Shown here: piece by piece, positions 10,560 through 22,635 of the stretch
How the letters are laid out: every line of letters begins with the position of its first letter
Numbering within the stretch: the first letter of the stretch is position 1
The notes under the pieces: generated by a model
The model's input: the letters and a program-made list of their open reading frames with translations, nothing else
Database searches by the model: none
What the model was told of the DNA's origin: nothing
Assembly: GCA_034401795.1 (NCBI GenBank)
Contig: CM067373.1
Coordinates: 87,319,448-87,383,447, forward strand
DNA: 64,000 nt
Reading direction: 5' to 3'
Source: Chaetoderma sp. LZ-2023a
Taxonomy: Eukaryota; Mollusca; Caudofoveata; Chaetodermatida; Chaetodermatidae
Program-made: the position numbers and the translations under genes

Positions 10560-13500
10560 AATACGCATAAGTGATGGACTGACGGGATGCATGAGTGACA
10601 GATCAGATGAGTGACTGGCTGACAGACAGGCTGAGCAACCGACTGCGGGAGTGACAGATCGGATGACTAACTGCATGGGTGACAGACTGACAAACTACAT
10701 GAGTGGCAGGTCATGAGGACAGGTCGACCGAACAACCGACTGACCGACCGCATAAGTGAAAGATCAGATGACTGGGGGAATGCTTGACGGACTGGCAGAC
10801 TGCATGAGCGACAGATCTAATGAGTGCATGAGGGATGGGCTGATGGACAGGCCGACAGGCTGATCAACTGACCGAATGACTGGCTGACTGCATGAGCGAC
10901 AGATCGGATGAGAAATTGCATGAGTGACGGACTACATGAATGACAGATCGGTTAACTATATGAATAATGGACTGAAGGATATGACGAACAGCTGGCTAGC
11001 CGACCGACTAACTGACCAAACGACTGACTGAATGAGTGACAGATCGGATGCCTGACTGACCGCATGAGTGACAGATCGGAGTAGCGACTGCATGGGTGAC
11101 AGACTGACGGACTGCATTGGTGACAGATCAGATGACTGCATGAGTGACAAACTGACGTACGACATCAGTGGCAGATCGGATGACTGCATGAATGATAGAC
11201 TGGCGGACTGGCCGACCACATGACGGAACGGATGGCTGCATAAGTGATGGACCGACGGACAGACAGACAGACGAAACGACCTTTCTTCCGACCGACAGAC
11301 TGACTAGCCGACCACGTGAGAGACCGACCGACAAACCAACCAACTGACAGAATGGCAAATTGGAGGACTGCAGGAGTGATGGACTTACGGACTGCATGAG
11401 CGACAGCTCGGAAGACTGCATGACTTACAGATTGACGGACATGCTGGCAGACTAAACCATCCACCCACGGACTGACCAACCCACTGAGAAACCGACCGAC
11501 TGACAGCATGAGTGAGAAATAGGATGGCAGCATGACTGATGAGCTGACGGACTGGATGAGTGAGAGATCGGATGACTGCATGAGGGACAGACTGTTGGAC
11601 AGGCTGACAGACCAAACCACACATCCACCAGCAGACCAACCCACAGAACGAACGACTGAGCGACCAACTGAGCGACCAACTGAGCGACCAACTGATCGCC
11701 AGCCCGCCCGACAGACGGAATGAGTGACAAATCAGATGACTACATGTGTGACAGATCGAATGACTGCTTGAGTGACAGACGTATGGACCGCATGAGTAAC
11801 ATATCTGATGACTGCATGAGTGACAGATAGGATAACTGCATGAGTAACAGACTGACGCACTGCATGAGCGACAGATCGGATGACTGCATGCGTGCCAGAC
11901 CGGATGACTGACCGCATGAGTGACAGCTCGGATGGGCGACTGAATGCAAGAGTGACAGATCGGATGACAAACTGCATGAGTGACGGACTGACGGGATGCA
12001 TGAGTAACAGATCGGATGAGTGACAGGCCGATCAACCAAACGAATTACCGGCCAACCGACCGACTGCATAACTGACAGAGCAGATGAACGACTGACTGCA
12101 TGAATGATATATCGGATGACCAACTGCATGAGTGACGAACTACATGAATGACAGATCGCTTGACTACATGAGTGTTTACCTGACCGACTTACTGACTGCA
12201 GGAATGACAGATCGGATGACAGACTGACCGCATGAGTGACAGCTCGGAAGAGCGACTGCATGAGTGAGAGACTGACGGACATGCCGATAAGCCAACTGCA
12301 TAGATCGGATGACTGCATGGGTGACAGACTGATGGACTGCATGAGTGACAGACCGCTTGAATGCATGAGTGACAGACTGACGTACCACATAAGTGGCATA
12401 ATGATGGCCTGCACATGAGACATACCTGGTGACTGCATGAGTGACAGATAGGATGACTGCATGAGTGACAGACTGATGGACGGCATGAGGGACAGATCGA
12501 ATGACTGCATGAATGACAGATCGGATAACTGGATGAGTGACAGATTAGATGGCACCATGAGTGACAGATCGGATGAGTGAATGAGTAGCTGATCGGATGG
12601 CTGCATAGGTGATTGACTGACGGACAGGCTGACAGACCAAATAACCTTCTGCCGACCGCCCGACAGCATGAGGGACAGAACGACTGACAGATCGGATGAC
12701 TGCATGCATGACAGACTGACGGACCAACCGACTAGATGCGAGACCAACCGACATACCGACACACCGACCAACTGAGTAGCAAATTGGATGACGACAGGAC
12801 TAACAGACTGGATGAGTGAGAGATCGGAGGACTGCATGAGTTACAGACTGACGGGCATGCTGACCGATTAAACCATCCACCAACGTACTGACCAACCCAT
12901 TGATCAACCGATGACTTAACGCATGCGTGACAAAATCGGATGACAGCATGCATGGCTGATGGACTGATGGACTGCATGAGTGACAGATCGGATGACTGCA
13001 TGAGTGACGGACTGGCGGACAGGCTGAGAGACCAAACCACCCACAGACGAACTGACCAACACACTGACAAATCTGAACTAATCTACCAACTGCTCGCCCA
13101 CCCGCCGGCCCGATATGAGTGCACGAGTGACAGATCGGATGATTGCATGAGTTACAGATCGGATGACAGCATGAGTGACAGACTGGCAGACTGCATGAGG
13201 GACAGCTCGAATGGCTGCATGAGTGACAGATATGACAGACTGACAGACCAAACCATCCATCCATCGACTGACAAACCCACTGACCGAGTGATCAACTGAC
13301 CGACCGACCGTCCGACCAACTGCATGAGTGACAGATTGGGTGACTGCATCAGTGACAGATCGGATGAGTGCACGAGTGACGGATCGGATGATTGCATGAG
13401 TTACAGATCGGATGACTATGAGTGACAGAATTACGGACTGCGTGAGTAACATATCTGATGATTGCATGAGTGGCAGATAGGATGACTACATGAGTGTCAG

Positions 13501-14312
13501 ACCGGATGACCGACCGACTGCATGAGTGATAGCTCAGAAGGGCGACTGACTGCATGAGTGGCAGATCGAATGACCAACTGACTGCATGAGTGACAGATCA
13601 GATGACGATTGCATGAGTGATGGACTGACATACTTAATGAGTGACAGATAGGATGACTGCATAAGTGACAGACTAATGGATAAGTTGATTGACAGATTGC
13701 ATGAGTGATAAATTGGATGACTGCATGAGTGACAGATCGGGTGACTGCATGAGTGACAGATAGGATGACTGCATGAGTGGCGGACTGTTGGGATGCATGA
13801 GTGACAGAGCGGATGACTGCATGAGCTACAGACTGATGAAATGCATGAGTGATATATCGGATGACTGCATGAGTGACAGATCGGGTGACTGCATGAGCGA
13901 CCGACTGTCCAACCAAATGAGTGACAAATTGGATGACTGCATGAGTGACAGATCGGATGATTGCATGAGTGACCGATAGGATGACTGCCTGATTCACAGA
14001 CTGATGGACTGCATGGGTAACATATCGGTTGACTACACACCACCCACCGACTGACTGACCAACCCACTGACCGACCGACCGAGTGACGAACTGACCGACT
14101 GCATGAGTGACAGATCGGATGACTCTAGGAGTGGCATATCAGATGATTGCATGAGTGACAGATAGGATGACTGCATGAGCCACAGACTGATGGACTGCGT
14201 GAGTAACATATCGGATAACCACAAACCACTCACCCACTGACTGACCAACCCACTGACAGACCGACCGAGTGGCAAACCGACCGACTGCATGAGTGACAGA
14301 TCATGAATTGAG
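10560..14312. repeat. 3.75 kb satellite array, 24-bp period
   Basis: The basic unit is close to GATGACTGCATGAGTGACAG followed by ATCG (24 bp). It is diverged and interspersed with variants such as 'actgacggactgcatgagtg' and with blocks of 'accaacccactgaccgaccg'. Those spacer blocks recur near 11455, 11620, 12875, 13030, 13255, 14040 and 14225, some of them 150-220 bp apart, so there is a loose higher order. Because 24 is divisible by 3, long reverse frames reading MQSSDLSL repeats (up to 365 codons) appear in all three reverse frames. I attribute these to the repeat and do not call genes. Confidence 0.95.
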
Positions 14313-14439
14313 GATAATTGCTGAGCAATGATGTCCTAAGCTGGCCTAATCAATAGTATATAAAGAAAAGAATAGGACATGCTGTTAACACATACTTGAC
14401 AGATTTTAACTTTCTTTACAATTCAACATTTGGTGTTTT

Positions 14440-14672
14440 TAATCCGTTTAACCCTTTAACACTAAATCTGGACAAAACAGCTTTTGCAGTGGTTTTGAAA
14501 GATGTCAATTTTCAGACAAATATAAGATATGGTTTGAAAATTTACCACTGGAATGACTGGCTCAATAAGCAAGCCAATCATTTCGGTGGTAAATTTTCTA
14601 AAATTATCTCATCGTCTGCAAATGGACAAGTTAATGTTTTCTTCAAGAAATGCAATCTTTAAAGGGTAACAG
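14440..14672. repeat. Fold-back element family P, full-length copy
   Basis: The ends read GTTTAACCCTTTAACAC and CTTTAAAGGGTAAC (inverted). The centre is an inverted pair, TACCACTGGAATGACTGGCT against 'agccaatcatttcggtggta'. The arms contain 'aaaacagcttttgcagtggt' and 'tctgcaaatggaca'. This is the reference copy for the other family-P entries. Confidence 0.82.
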
Positions 14673-14892
14673 TTAATTCTATAATGATTTACATGTAGTA
14701 AACAACCTGTTTCTAAGCTACATTGTAGATTAATGTAAAAGCTGTCTAAGATTTTGATTAAAGGTTGTTGTTGCCTGATGTAGCAATAACATTCATATTA
14801 TCATTGGTAACATATCACATATACAGATATAGAGTCGGTTACCCCTTTAATGGTCAAGATTGAACAAGAAATGTTTATTTTAGATTTATATT

Positions 14893-14995
14893 TGAAAATT
14901 TCCCACTGGAATGACTTCCCCGATAATAAAACCAGTCATTCCAATTGCAAATTTCTAAAATAAATAGCTCTGACGCTTGGAAATAAAGTTGTTGC
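14893..14995. repeat. Family P, core fragment
   Basis: 'gaaaatttcccactggaatgac' paired with 'gtcattccaattgcaaattt'; the loop region is diverged. A family-H right arm follows at about 15020-15045 ('atattcaacagc'). Confidence 0.65.
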
Positions 14996-15109
14996 CCATG
15001 GCATCATCTTCCAGTAAAATTAGCATCAATATATTCAACAGCTTACCTGAATGATTACATTGAAATTGGGATATTGGAGTGTCACGTGTATAACAGTAGC
15101 TATGCCACA

Positions 15110-15322
15110 AATTTAGAAAATTGTTATAAATTGGTAAAAAAGTTTGAAATGTAACTGAAAATTAGCTGAAATTTCAGTTACTTTTGTAATGTAACTGGTT
15201 ACATTTCAGTTACTGTGACTACAAAAATTCTTCAGTAACAAGTTACTTCAGCTACATGAAAAATGTAACTAAGTTACAGACAGTTACAGTTACAAGTTAC
15301 GGTTACCCAAGCCCTGGTGTCT
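15110..15322. repeat. GTTAC/GTAAC-rich dispersed repeat
   Basis: Many 'gtaac' and 'gttac' words in both orientations ('gtaactggttacatttcagttac'), ending in 'aagttacggttacccaagcc'. From memory this resembles fold-back hAT-type non-autonomous elements. Confidence 0.5.
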
Positions 15323-15327
15323 ATCAT

Positions 15328-15520
15328 GAGGCGCTAGCTCAGTCGGTAACGAGCAGGGCTGTGAAACCGCCGATAACATCACCGTTCGGCCAACTGACGA
15401 TTGCTGGAAACACTCCTCGTCGCCTCTTATTTATTACCCAGGAGTATAAATGGGTACCGGTGCAAAGACTGGGGAGGTTACCAATAATAGATTGAAATAA
15501 AACCAGCCTAGAATGGCGTC
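15328..15520 (+). repeat. tRNA-derived-looking SINE, copy 1
   Basis: The head has an A-box-like TAGCTCAGTCGGTA (15335-15348). It is followed by 'cagggctgtgaaaccg' and a body 'gattgctggaaacactcctcg...tgggtaccggtgcaaagact'. The end is 'gattgaaataaaaccagcct' then 'agaatgg'. A second copy lies inverted at 28138-28405 with the same head, body and tail. It does not fold as a tRNA, so I do not call a tRNA gene. Confidence 0.7.
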
Positions 15521-15687
15521 AATGGTCCATGGAATCAAGGACTCGATGGACCAATAACTTCGTAACTTGGTGTAGAAAGCATAGCCTGCAACCACGGTAC
15601 TCGATACGGGAGCAGAGCGGGAGGGCGAGACCGCGGGATAGGAAGATGGCTAACTACAATGTTTCCCAACTTTTCAGAATTGGAAAG

Positions 15688-15778
15688 GCGGAATATTTTG
15701 AAAATCATTTGACTGCGTGTTGTTGCTGGGCAGCAAGAGCGTTAAGTCAAATTAGTTCCAAAACAATTGGTAGAATTT
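15688..15778. repeat. Fold-back family H copy
   Basis: 'gaatattttgaaaatcattt', 'tgttgttgctgg' near the loop, and the right arm 'gtcaaattagttccaaaac'. It is followed by another copy about 250 bp downstream. Confidence 0.75.
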
Positions 15779-15940
15779 ATGAAAATTTGTATTCAAAATT
15801 TGTGAATTTATTACAAAAAACAATAAGTAAATTTTGTGCATTTTTCGCGAAATGGCCATACTATTTTTATTTTTATTACTATATAGATTTCGCCGGTAGT
15901 GCCTGTCTACGACGTTTCCCTATTTTCCAGTATTAGAATA

Positions 15941-16034
15941 GTCGAATATTTTGAAAATCATTTGACTGCAAGTTGTTACTGCCTTAGGCAAAAACAACTT
16001 TAAGTTAAACTAGTTCCACAACAATCGGCAGAAT
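15941..16034. repeat. Fold-back family H copy
   Basis: Same arrangement as the copy at 15688 ('gtcgaatattttgaaaatca' ... 'agttccacaacaatcggc'). Both are followed by 'agaattt', so the two may be one tandem duplication. Confidence 0.72.
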
Positions 16035-16099
16035 TTGTGACAATTTGCATTGTAATTTTTTTAATTTACTATGAAAAACAGTAATTCATTTTTCTGTCT

Positions 16100-16102
16100 C
16101 GC

Positions 16103-16149
<47 letters not shown>

Positions 16150-16280
16150 GCCGCAGCCGCAGCCGCAGCAGCAGCAGAAACAACAACAACTGTAATAACA
16201 CTAATATAACAACAACAGCAACAACAACAACAACAACTACTACTACTACTACTACTACTACAACTACAACTACAACTACT

Positions 16281-16313
<33 letters not shown>

Positions 16314-16322
16314 GCAGCGACG
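16100..16322. repeat. (CAA/CAG/CTA)n microsatellite
   Basis: CAA, CAG and CTA trinucleotides. They read as poly-Asn/Thr forward and poly-Val/Leu in reverse, without other protein features. Confidence 0.95.
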
Positions 16323-16573
16323 AAGACGATGACAGCCAATAATGATAACAATAATTTTTAAAATGATGAATATGACAATGTAAATAAAAAAGGAGGATAA
16401 AAAATGATGGTAACTATGACAATAACACTGATAATGGCGGTGATAATAATACTGCTAATACCAAAAATGATAATAAGTTTAAAATAAAAATAGTAATAAT
16501 GATGATGATTGTAATGACGATAGAAATGTGTTAATGCCGTTGGTGATAATGATAATAAGCAAGCTTGATGTTA

Positions 16574-16577
<4 letters not shown>

Positions 16578-16626
<49 letters not shown>
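16578..16626. repeat. (TAA)n microsatellite
   Basis: Perfect TAA run just upstream of a copy of the 0.4 kb dispersed repeat. A second TAA run (20921-21009) precedes another copy of that repeat, so the tract may be part of it. Confidence 0.95.
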
Positions 16627-16639
16627 TAGATCTGTTGAC

Positions 16640-17000
16640 AATTTTATCTTTCCAATATGCTTAATAGACACTGGAAAACTAATACACAATTAATGAAATA
16701 AGAATTCACATTCTGCAGTATACGGGTTAACACAAATCTGATATTTCATCAGCAGAGGGGTTAATAGGCAGGAGCAACTTCCACTCAAATTGTTTTGAAA
16801 AAAATTCAGCTGGTACCCTTAGCATCTGCCATAGATGAACGTTTTATATTGACATGCATAAGTTCATGGGTTCATCAGCCCCATGGTCAACTGGTATTAA
16901 ATGGCAATTAAATCCCTATCACATCAATCTGTTTACCTAGAGCATTTACAATAGCAAATCCAGTTATTTACCATGCGATAAACAGATATGAAATGCTGTA
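16640..17000. repeat. 0.4 kb dispersed repeat, copy 1
   Basis: Shares 'gggttaataggcaggagcaa', 'gtacccttagcatctgcc', 'tggtattaaatggcaatta' and 'caatctgtttacctagagca' with 17117-17522 and 21045-21420. No coding frame. Confidence 0.85.
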
Positions 17001-17116
17001 TTTGGAGGTTTATATACAGACACAAAACTGGTCACAAAATTCAGCCAGATAATTGGCCATTCAACAGCAAATAGGTTAATCAGGGATTGACCATTCAGCA
17101 GTAAAAACTATAGGAA

Positions 17117-17522
17117 GTGTGTGACAATTTACATTTCCAATATGTCTTAATGGACACTGGAACAATAGTACAAAATCAAACTATTTCACAAGTAGAAGGT
17201 TTAATAGGCAGGAACAATTTCCTGTCAAATTATGAAAAATATTCATCAGCTATCCTTAGCATCTACATTAAGTGCAAGTTTTATATTGGCATTAATAAAT
17301 TCAAGGGTTAATCGGTCAGGTGGTTAACTGGTATTAAATGGCAATTAACTCCCTATTATATTAATCTGTTTGCCTACAGCAATTACAGTAGCAAATGCCA
17401 TTTATTACCCCATAGTAATGAGAGATAAAATGATGATTAAATGTCACATTAATCATTTTTATTATATCCTCGAGCAAACTGTCTTCTACCACATAATAAA
17501 GAGGAAAATTAAAATCTAAATA
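17117..17522. repeat. 0.4 kb dispersed repeat, copy 2
   Basis: Same landmarks as copy 1, ending 'ataataaagaggaaaattaa'. Copy 3 has the same words just before the inverted-repeat terminus at 21421, which makes this copy a view of the uninterrupted sequence. Confidence 0.85.
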
Positions 17523-17559
17523 TTTCTGCACTTTACTGATGGATCTCGTTCATTTTCAC

Positions 17560-17935
17560 ACACACACACACGCTGCAGATGGCCAAATAACATAGGTGTA
17601 GCAAATTTTGCCATCAAAATCCGTCAAATAAAAAAGTTCAAAATGGCTCCAAAATGCTCGAATTTGATTGGTCAACGGTGGCCATATTGTTTTACCAATC
17701 AAGTTTTTGCGAAGAATTTTCACTCGCCCCCATTGACTGATTATATTCCCCAAATTTTAGCTAGATCACTTCAGAAGTTCCAGAGGAGAAGATTATTTTG
17801 TGATTTATGACGTCATCAAGATGGCCGCCAACCCCCTGAGTTTTTGTACAAAGGTCCTTGCCTGATTGGCAATTTACTAGGCGTGTTACTTCGCTTTCGT
17901 GAAGATCTAGTGGCATTTTAGGTGATATTTCGAAA
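17560..17935. repeat. Dispersed repeat related to the 23.2-24.0 kb element
   Basis: 'accaatcaagtttttgcgaagaa' and 'aagatggccgccaa' parallel 'accaatcaaatttctgtgaagaa' and 'aagatggccgccaaa' at 23.25-23.43 kb. It includes a TGACGTCA at 17808-17815. It runs straight into the BEL/Pao fragment. Confidence 0.5.
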
Positions 17936-18154
17936 ATGTTTTTACAGGTGTGTCTGCCAGAAGCAGATACACATGTCCATCGGTTCCTTTGGCGTGACAT
18001 GAACATGTCACAGGAACCAACTGTTTATCGTCTGTTGAGAGTCACATTTGGTGACAAGCCATCACCTGATATGGCAATCTTTGCATGGCTACGCATTGCT
18101 GAAGAACATGGGAGAGAATTTCCTGATGAATCAGATATCATCGAGAGAGACAGA
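17936..18154 (+). pseudogene. BEL/Pao-type reverse transcriptase fragment
   Basis: The frame encodes LPEAD, RFLWRD (17981-17998), EPTVYRLLRVTFGDKPSPDM and ERDR. This spacing is characteristic of the reverse transcriptase palm of BEL/Pao LTR retrotransposons (family recognised from memory). The match stops just after ERDR at 18154, where the family normally continues into its YVDD catalytic box; here the catalytic box is absent. No LTRs, protease or integrase are visible around it. It is a short relic. Confidence 0.75.
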
Positions 18155-18458
18155 TTGGCCTTACGCGCGCTCGCTTGATCCTGAAAAGTTGACGGCGCTA
18201 GATGCATCGAGCTTTCCCGATCTATACATGGCTGCCACGACTGCCGCTCAGGCTCTCGGGGGTTTCTCAGTGGAAAACTTTAGAAGGTCAGACCATACCA
18301 CAAAAGCCCCGACCAGAGTAATCAGGACTCGAGCTAAAAGGACCATAGGTGGATCGGGTAACCTCGGGGACGATTTGAAAGACAAGTTGAGGGCATTTGG
18401 TGTTGATCCCGTGTCGGTAGAGAGGACATTAAAGGAGAGAGATCTCGATGGAGAATAG
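18155..18458 (+). CDS. Unknown open frame joined to the BEL/Pao fragment
   Basis: In a frame different from the reverse transcriptase, codons to 18458 encode a hydrophilic segment: SLDPEKLTALDASSFPDLYM, then AQALGGFSVENFRR, a basic patch RTRAKRT and a charged C-terminus with LKDKLRAFGVDPVSVERTLK. The segment looks less AT-rich than its neighbours. I do not recognise the family. It could be a gag-like or accessory segment of the same retroelement brought next to the palm by a deletion, or an unrelated exon. There is no independent start codon inside this part. Confidence 0.3.
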
Positions 18459-18811
18459 ATAATGATATGTAATCATAGATATATTTTTCAGTCTTAAGAA
18501 ATCTCACCTGTTGGTTTTATTGACTACCTATGAACCCTTCCGCACCAGTAACAGGTTAATCAGGGATTTCTTTGGACACTAAATCTGGTAACATGGAACC
18601 AGTTTGACTGTTCTATACCTGGTGCTTCGGGAGAAGTAACTAGCAGGACAAGTGGTATTAGAAGACAGCAATATCTCGCATTTTTAAGTTACCCGAGGAA
18701 CCGGCTGCTGCAAGACCCGGTCTGTGCAGGACTAACTATTCTGGGAAGAAACAATATCCAAGCCATGTACATATATAGAATTAGATTGCCCATTTGACTC
18801 CTGCTCAGATT

Positions 18812-20612
18812 GACTCAAGAACAAAATAATGTGTTGTACTGTAGTCTACTAACTACAAGCTTCAAAATGATATGTGACACGACCACATTTGATCAAATTT
18901 ATTTTCTGCCCACCATTTCCCCCACCCCTTCGGCTGATATCAAAATTCCAATGTGTCATGCACATCTCTGGCCATATGTGGAATCATACATTTCTATGGG
19001 AAATGGTCTAGGAGGAGTTGTGTTACAATTGATTGGTGCCCACTTTTGACCCTGCCCCCTACCCTCAGTTTGACCCAAGATCAAAATAATTCCTTGTACT
19101 GTAGTCTATTCATCATTGGCTTCAAAATGATATGTGACATGACCACCTTTGGAAAATTTTTATTTTTTACTCCACATTTCCCATGACTGGGGTCATAGCA
19201 AAATTCCAGAAGAGCTATCAGAAGATAGCAAAAGGCTTACCTGTACTGTATAATAATTGTACATCACAGGATATGATGGACCACCGTATAGTCACATTTT
19301 GAAATTTGACAATCAACATGCGAAATCAAAACACCTGTGGTACTACCCATTGGGCAAGCATAGCTTGGAGACTGAACCATAAAGCTTATCTGCCCAGGAG
19401 TAACGTGAAGTCATGTAATAACAACTGGCAAATGGTCCAAACATAAGCAAAGTTCATAGTCTGAAAAAAGAAGAAGCATTTTAAAAAACAATCAGCATAA
19501 TACATATTTAGATGTCAAATGCTCTAGGAGTTGCATGACAATCGATTTGTGCCCACTTTTGACACCGCCCTCTACCCTCAGTTTGACGCAAGATCAAAAT
19601 AATTCCTTGTATTGTTGTCTACTCATCGTTGGCTTGAAAATGATGTGACATGACCACCTTTGGATAAATTAGTTTTTTTACCCACAGTCCCCACACCCTG
19701 GGGTTCATGATAAAGTTTAAAAAGTGTCATGCAAATCACTGGCAAGATGTGCAATCATCTCCAAAGTTTCAAGTTTCTATCTGAAGTGGTCTAGGAGGAG
19801 TTGCATTCAATTGATTGGTGGCCACTTTTGAAATTTTGACCCCGCCTCCCACCCTCAATTTGACCCAAGATCAAAATAATTCCTTGTACCGTAGACTACT
19901 TACCATTGGCTTGAAAATGATATGCAACATGACCTTTGGACACACATTTCCCACCCCATGCCCCTGGGGTCATGCTAAAATTCCAAAAGTGTCATGCAAA
20001 TCCCTGTCCATATGTGCAATGATACCAAAAGTTTCAAGCTTCTATGTGAAACGGTCTAGGAGGAGTTGTGTAACAATCGATTGGTGCCCACTTTTGATCC
20101 CCCACTACCCTCAGTTAGACCCAAGATCGAAATAATTCCTTGGACTGTAGTCTACTCATCATTGGCTTCAAAATAATATGTGACATGACCATGTTTGGAT
20201 AAATTAAATTTTTGACCCACAGTCCCCACCCCCTGCGGTCATGACACAATTTCAAAAGTGCCATGCACATTCCTCGCAATATGTGTAATCATACCGAAAG
20301 TTTAAAGGTCTCTGTGAAATGGTCTAGGACGAGTTGCGTGACAATCGATTGGTGCCCACATTTGTCCCCACGCCCTACCCTAAGTTGGACCCAAGATAAA
20401 AATAATTCCTTGTATTGTAGTCTATTCATCATTGGCTTGACAATGGTATGTGACATGACCACCTTAGCATAAATTACATTTTTTACCCACAGTCCCCACC
20501 CCCTTGGCGTCATGACAAAATTTCAAAAGTGCCATGCACATCCATGGCCATATGTGTAATCATACCAGAAGTTTCAAGTTTCTGCGTGAAATGGGCTAGG
20601 AGGAGTTGCGAT
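18812..20612 (+). repeat. Family R tandem array, 6 or more units of about 255-280 bp
   Basis: Units begin near 18812, 19071, 19581, 19861, 20117 and 20390 with 'tgacccaagatcaaaataat' variants. Each contains 'ccttgtactgtagtctact', 'atgatatgtgacatgaccac', 'gtgccatgcacatcc' and 'ggtctaggaggagttg'. The gap between the second and third starts (510 bp) holds unrelated sequence at 19200-19500. Some frames are open over one unit but are not conserved between units. Confidence 0.88.
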
Positions 20613-20639
20613 GGTAGCTCTTTTAAATAGACTGTTAAG

Positions 20640-20870
20640 ATTGCCTTTCTGTTGCAATTTTTTAATTTGTTCAAGAAAATTTAGATTTTCTCATGGAAAA
20701 TATCCATTTCTAGACCAAGAGAAGACTATTTTGAAAATGTACCACTGGGGTGACTGGCTCGCTTATCGAGCTAATCATTCCAGTTGTAAATTTTCATAAA
20801 TAGTCTTCTCTTAGTTTGCAAATGGACATTTCGCAAGACCATTTCAGATGCCCACGCTGATATGACAAAG
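20640..20870. repeat. Fold-back family P copy
   Basis: Left arm 'gaagactattttgaaaatgt' and 'accactggggtgactggct', right arm 'gctaatcattccagttgtaa' and 'tagtcttctcttagtttgca', then 'caagaccatttcagatgcc'. Confidence 0.75.
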
Positions 20871-20919
20871 GTCATAGCATTCCGGGATCCATGGCTCAAA
20901 AGAAACAGATAGACGAGGA

Positions 20920-20920
<1 letters not shown>

Positions 20921-20992
<72 letters not shown>

Positions 20993-21009
20993 TAATAATA
21001 ATAATAAAA
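20921..21009. repeat. (TAA)n microsatellite
   Basis: TAA run with two AAA interruptions. The reverse strand reads poly-Leu, an artefact. Confidence 0.95.
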
Positions 21010-21044
21010 GAGAATAATCAGAACAATTTCTAGAAGAATTCCAA

Positions 21045-21420
21045 GTTAGCATTCTGCAGTATAAAGGTTAGTACCAATCTATTATTTTACCAGTAGAAGG
21101 GTTAATAGGCAGGAACAACTTTCAGTCAAATTGTTTTGAAAAATAGTCAGCATGTATCCTTAGCATCTACAATAAGTGCAAGTTTTATATTGGCATTACT
21201 AAGTTCATGGGCTAATCAGCCAGGTTGTCAATTGGTATTAAATGGCAATTAAATCCCTATTATATTAATATGTTTACCTAGAGCACTTACAGTAGCAAAT
21301 GCCATTTGTTACCCCCATGGTAACCAGATATAAAATGACAATTAAATGTCACATTAATCATTTTTATTAGAGCCTCTAGCAAACTGTCTTCTACTATATA
21401 ATAAAGAGGAAAATTAAAAT
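21045..21420. repeat. 0.4 kb dispersed repeat, copy 3
   Basis: Closest to copy 2 ('cttagcatctacaataagtg', 'tggtattaaatggcaatta'). The match to copy 2 ends at 'gaggaaaattaaaat', one base before the terminal repeat at 21421. Confidence 0.85.
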
Positions 21421-22282
21421 CAGTTTCACAAAGGTGCGTAAGTTACGCCCCCGTCTAACTTAGACGCTATACTTAAGTCCCGCGCCTACGTCAGTTTCAC
21501 AAAAGGGGTCGTAAATAAACGCCTAAATAATAAAACGCGTAACTTAGACGCGGAGCTCTCTAGTACGTTAAGGCGAGAATCGTCGCCGCTTATGACATGA
21601 TCCAGTTGACTGCAATGTGACAGCTGTCAGTTGTTAATTTATAGGTCGGGGTCAATCAGTACAAATAACTTCTAGCGCGAACCATATAGAAAGTACAATT
21701 GCATATTCTAACGGCAGCGAGACGACAATTCAACATTCGCAGCTACATTAAACTTGGTAAGCGTTACCTAATTTCGTGTTTTATTTTGATAAAAGGTGTC
21801 GACATAATCATGTTTGAATAAATCCTATAAATAGTGGTTTTGTTAACATTGATTTTTCTAATGCGTTTGCCAACTAAGAAAGAAAACACCAAATGACGTC
21901 AAGGCATAGGCATTTTTAGCGCGACGTCGTACTCTCTTATTACAGAGAGCGGCAGAGGGCTATTTCGCTGAAATGCCGACAAACCTGTCTATAGCGGACA
22001 TACACGTCTACGACGCACACTCGCTTTTGGGACCAATTGATGACTATCCATAAGAGTTAAGTCTTACTGTTAGGAAATCACGATCACATGCCATGCATGC
22101 ACCTAAAACCCCACAGCCGGTGAGCTGCAATTAGCGACCACCTATCTTAGTGACTATATTGTCCATACAGTGATCGTTATAGACAGGTTTGCTTGTATAG
22201 CTCTACCAGTGTTTCGTTGATTGAAATAACATCACCTCAAGGAAGCAGGACAGATCGATAACAATTTCACCAATGAGGGGTG

Positions 22283-22303
22283 GTGGCGGGGGGGGGGGGG
22301 TGT
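22283..22303. repeat. Poly-G tract
   Basis: GGTGGCGG followed by a long G run; G-quadruplex-prone. Confidence 0.8.
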
Positions 22304-22635
22304 TTGCGCATACCACTGGGTGGCAACCCCAACTCCATCACATCCCAACCCATACTCCACATGACTTCCTGAAGTAAACAATACCATCTGATTGCAGACC
22401 CTCACTCTCCTGTTGTTAGTTACTGTTATGGCATTGTAACCACTTCCAGTTTTTAGATTGCATCCCTAGTTGTGGAATCTTAGTACAGGATCACACACAT
22501 TCTTGTGTTAAAATTTGAGCTAAAATAAACCAGTAAATTATTGTTAACACTGTTGTATGTGTTAATTCTAATTCCAATAATGAAGGATTATTGGGTTTGA
22601 GCAGCATTTCAGAATTGTCATCATCATTTTATTCG

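Noticed and set aside
11740..12837. 365-codon reverse frame rich in Ser, Leu and Met, and similar frames in the array
   Set aside because: Produced by a 24-bp repeat without reverse stops; equivalent frames exist in all three phases and the units are too diverged for a single protein.
15328..15400. tRNA gene
   Set aside because: A-box-like head only; no cloverleaf or proper T-arm, and the full unit recurs as a SINE.
16061..16361. Poly-Val/Leu and poly-Asn/Thr frames
   Set aside because: CAA/CTA microsatellite read in both directions.
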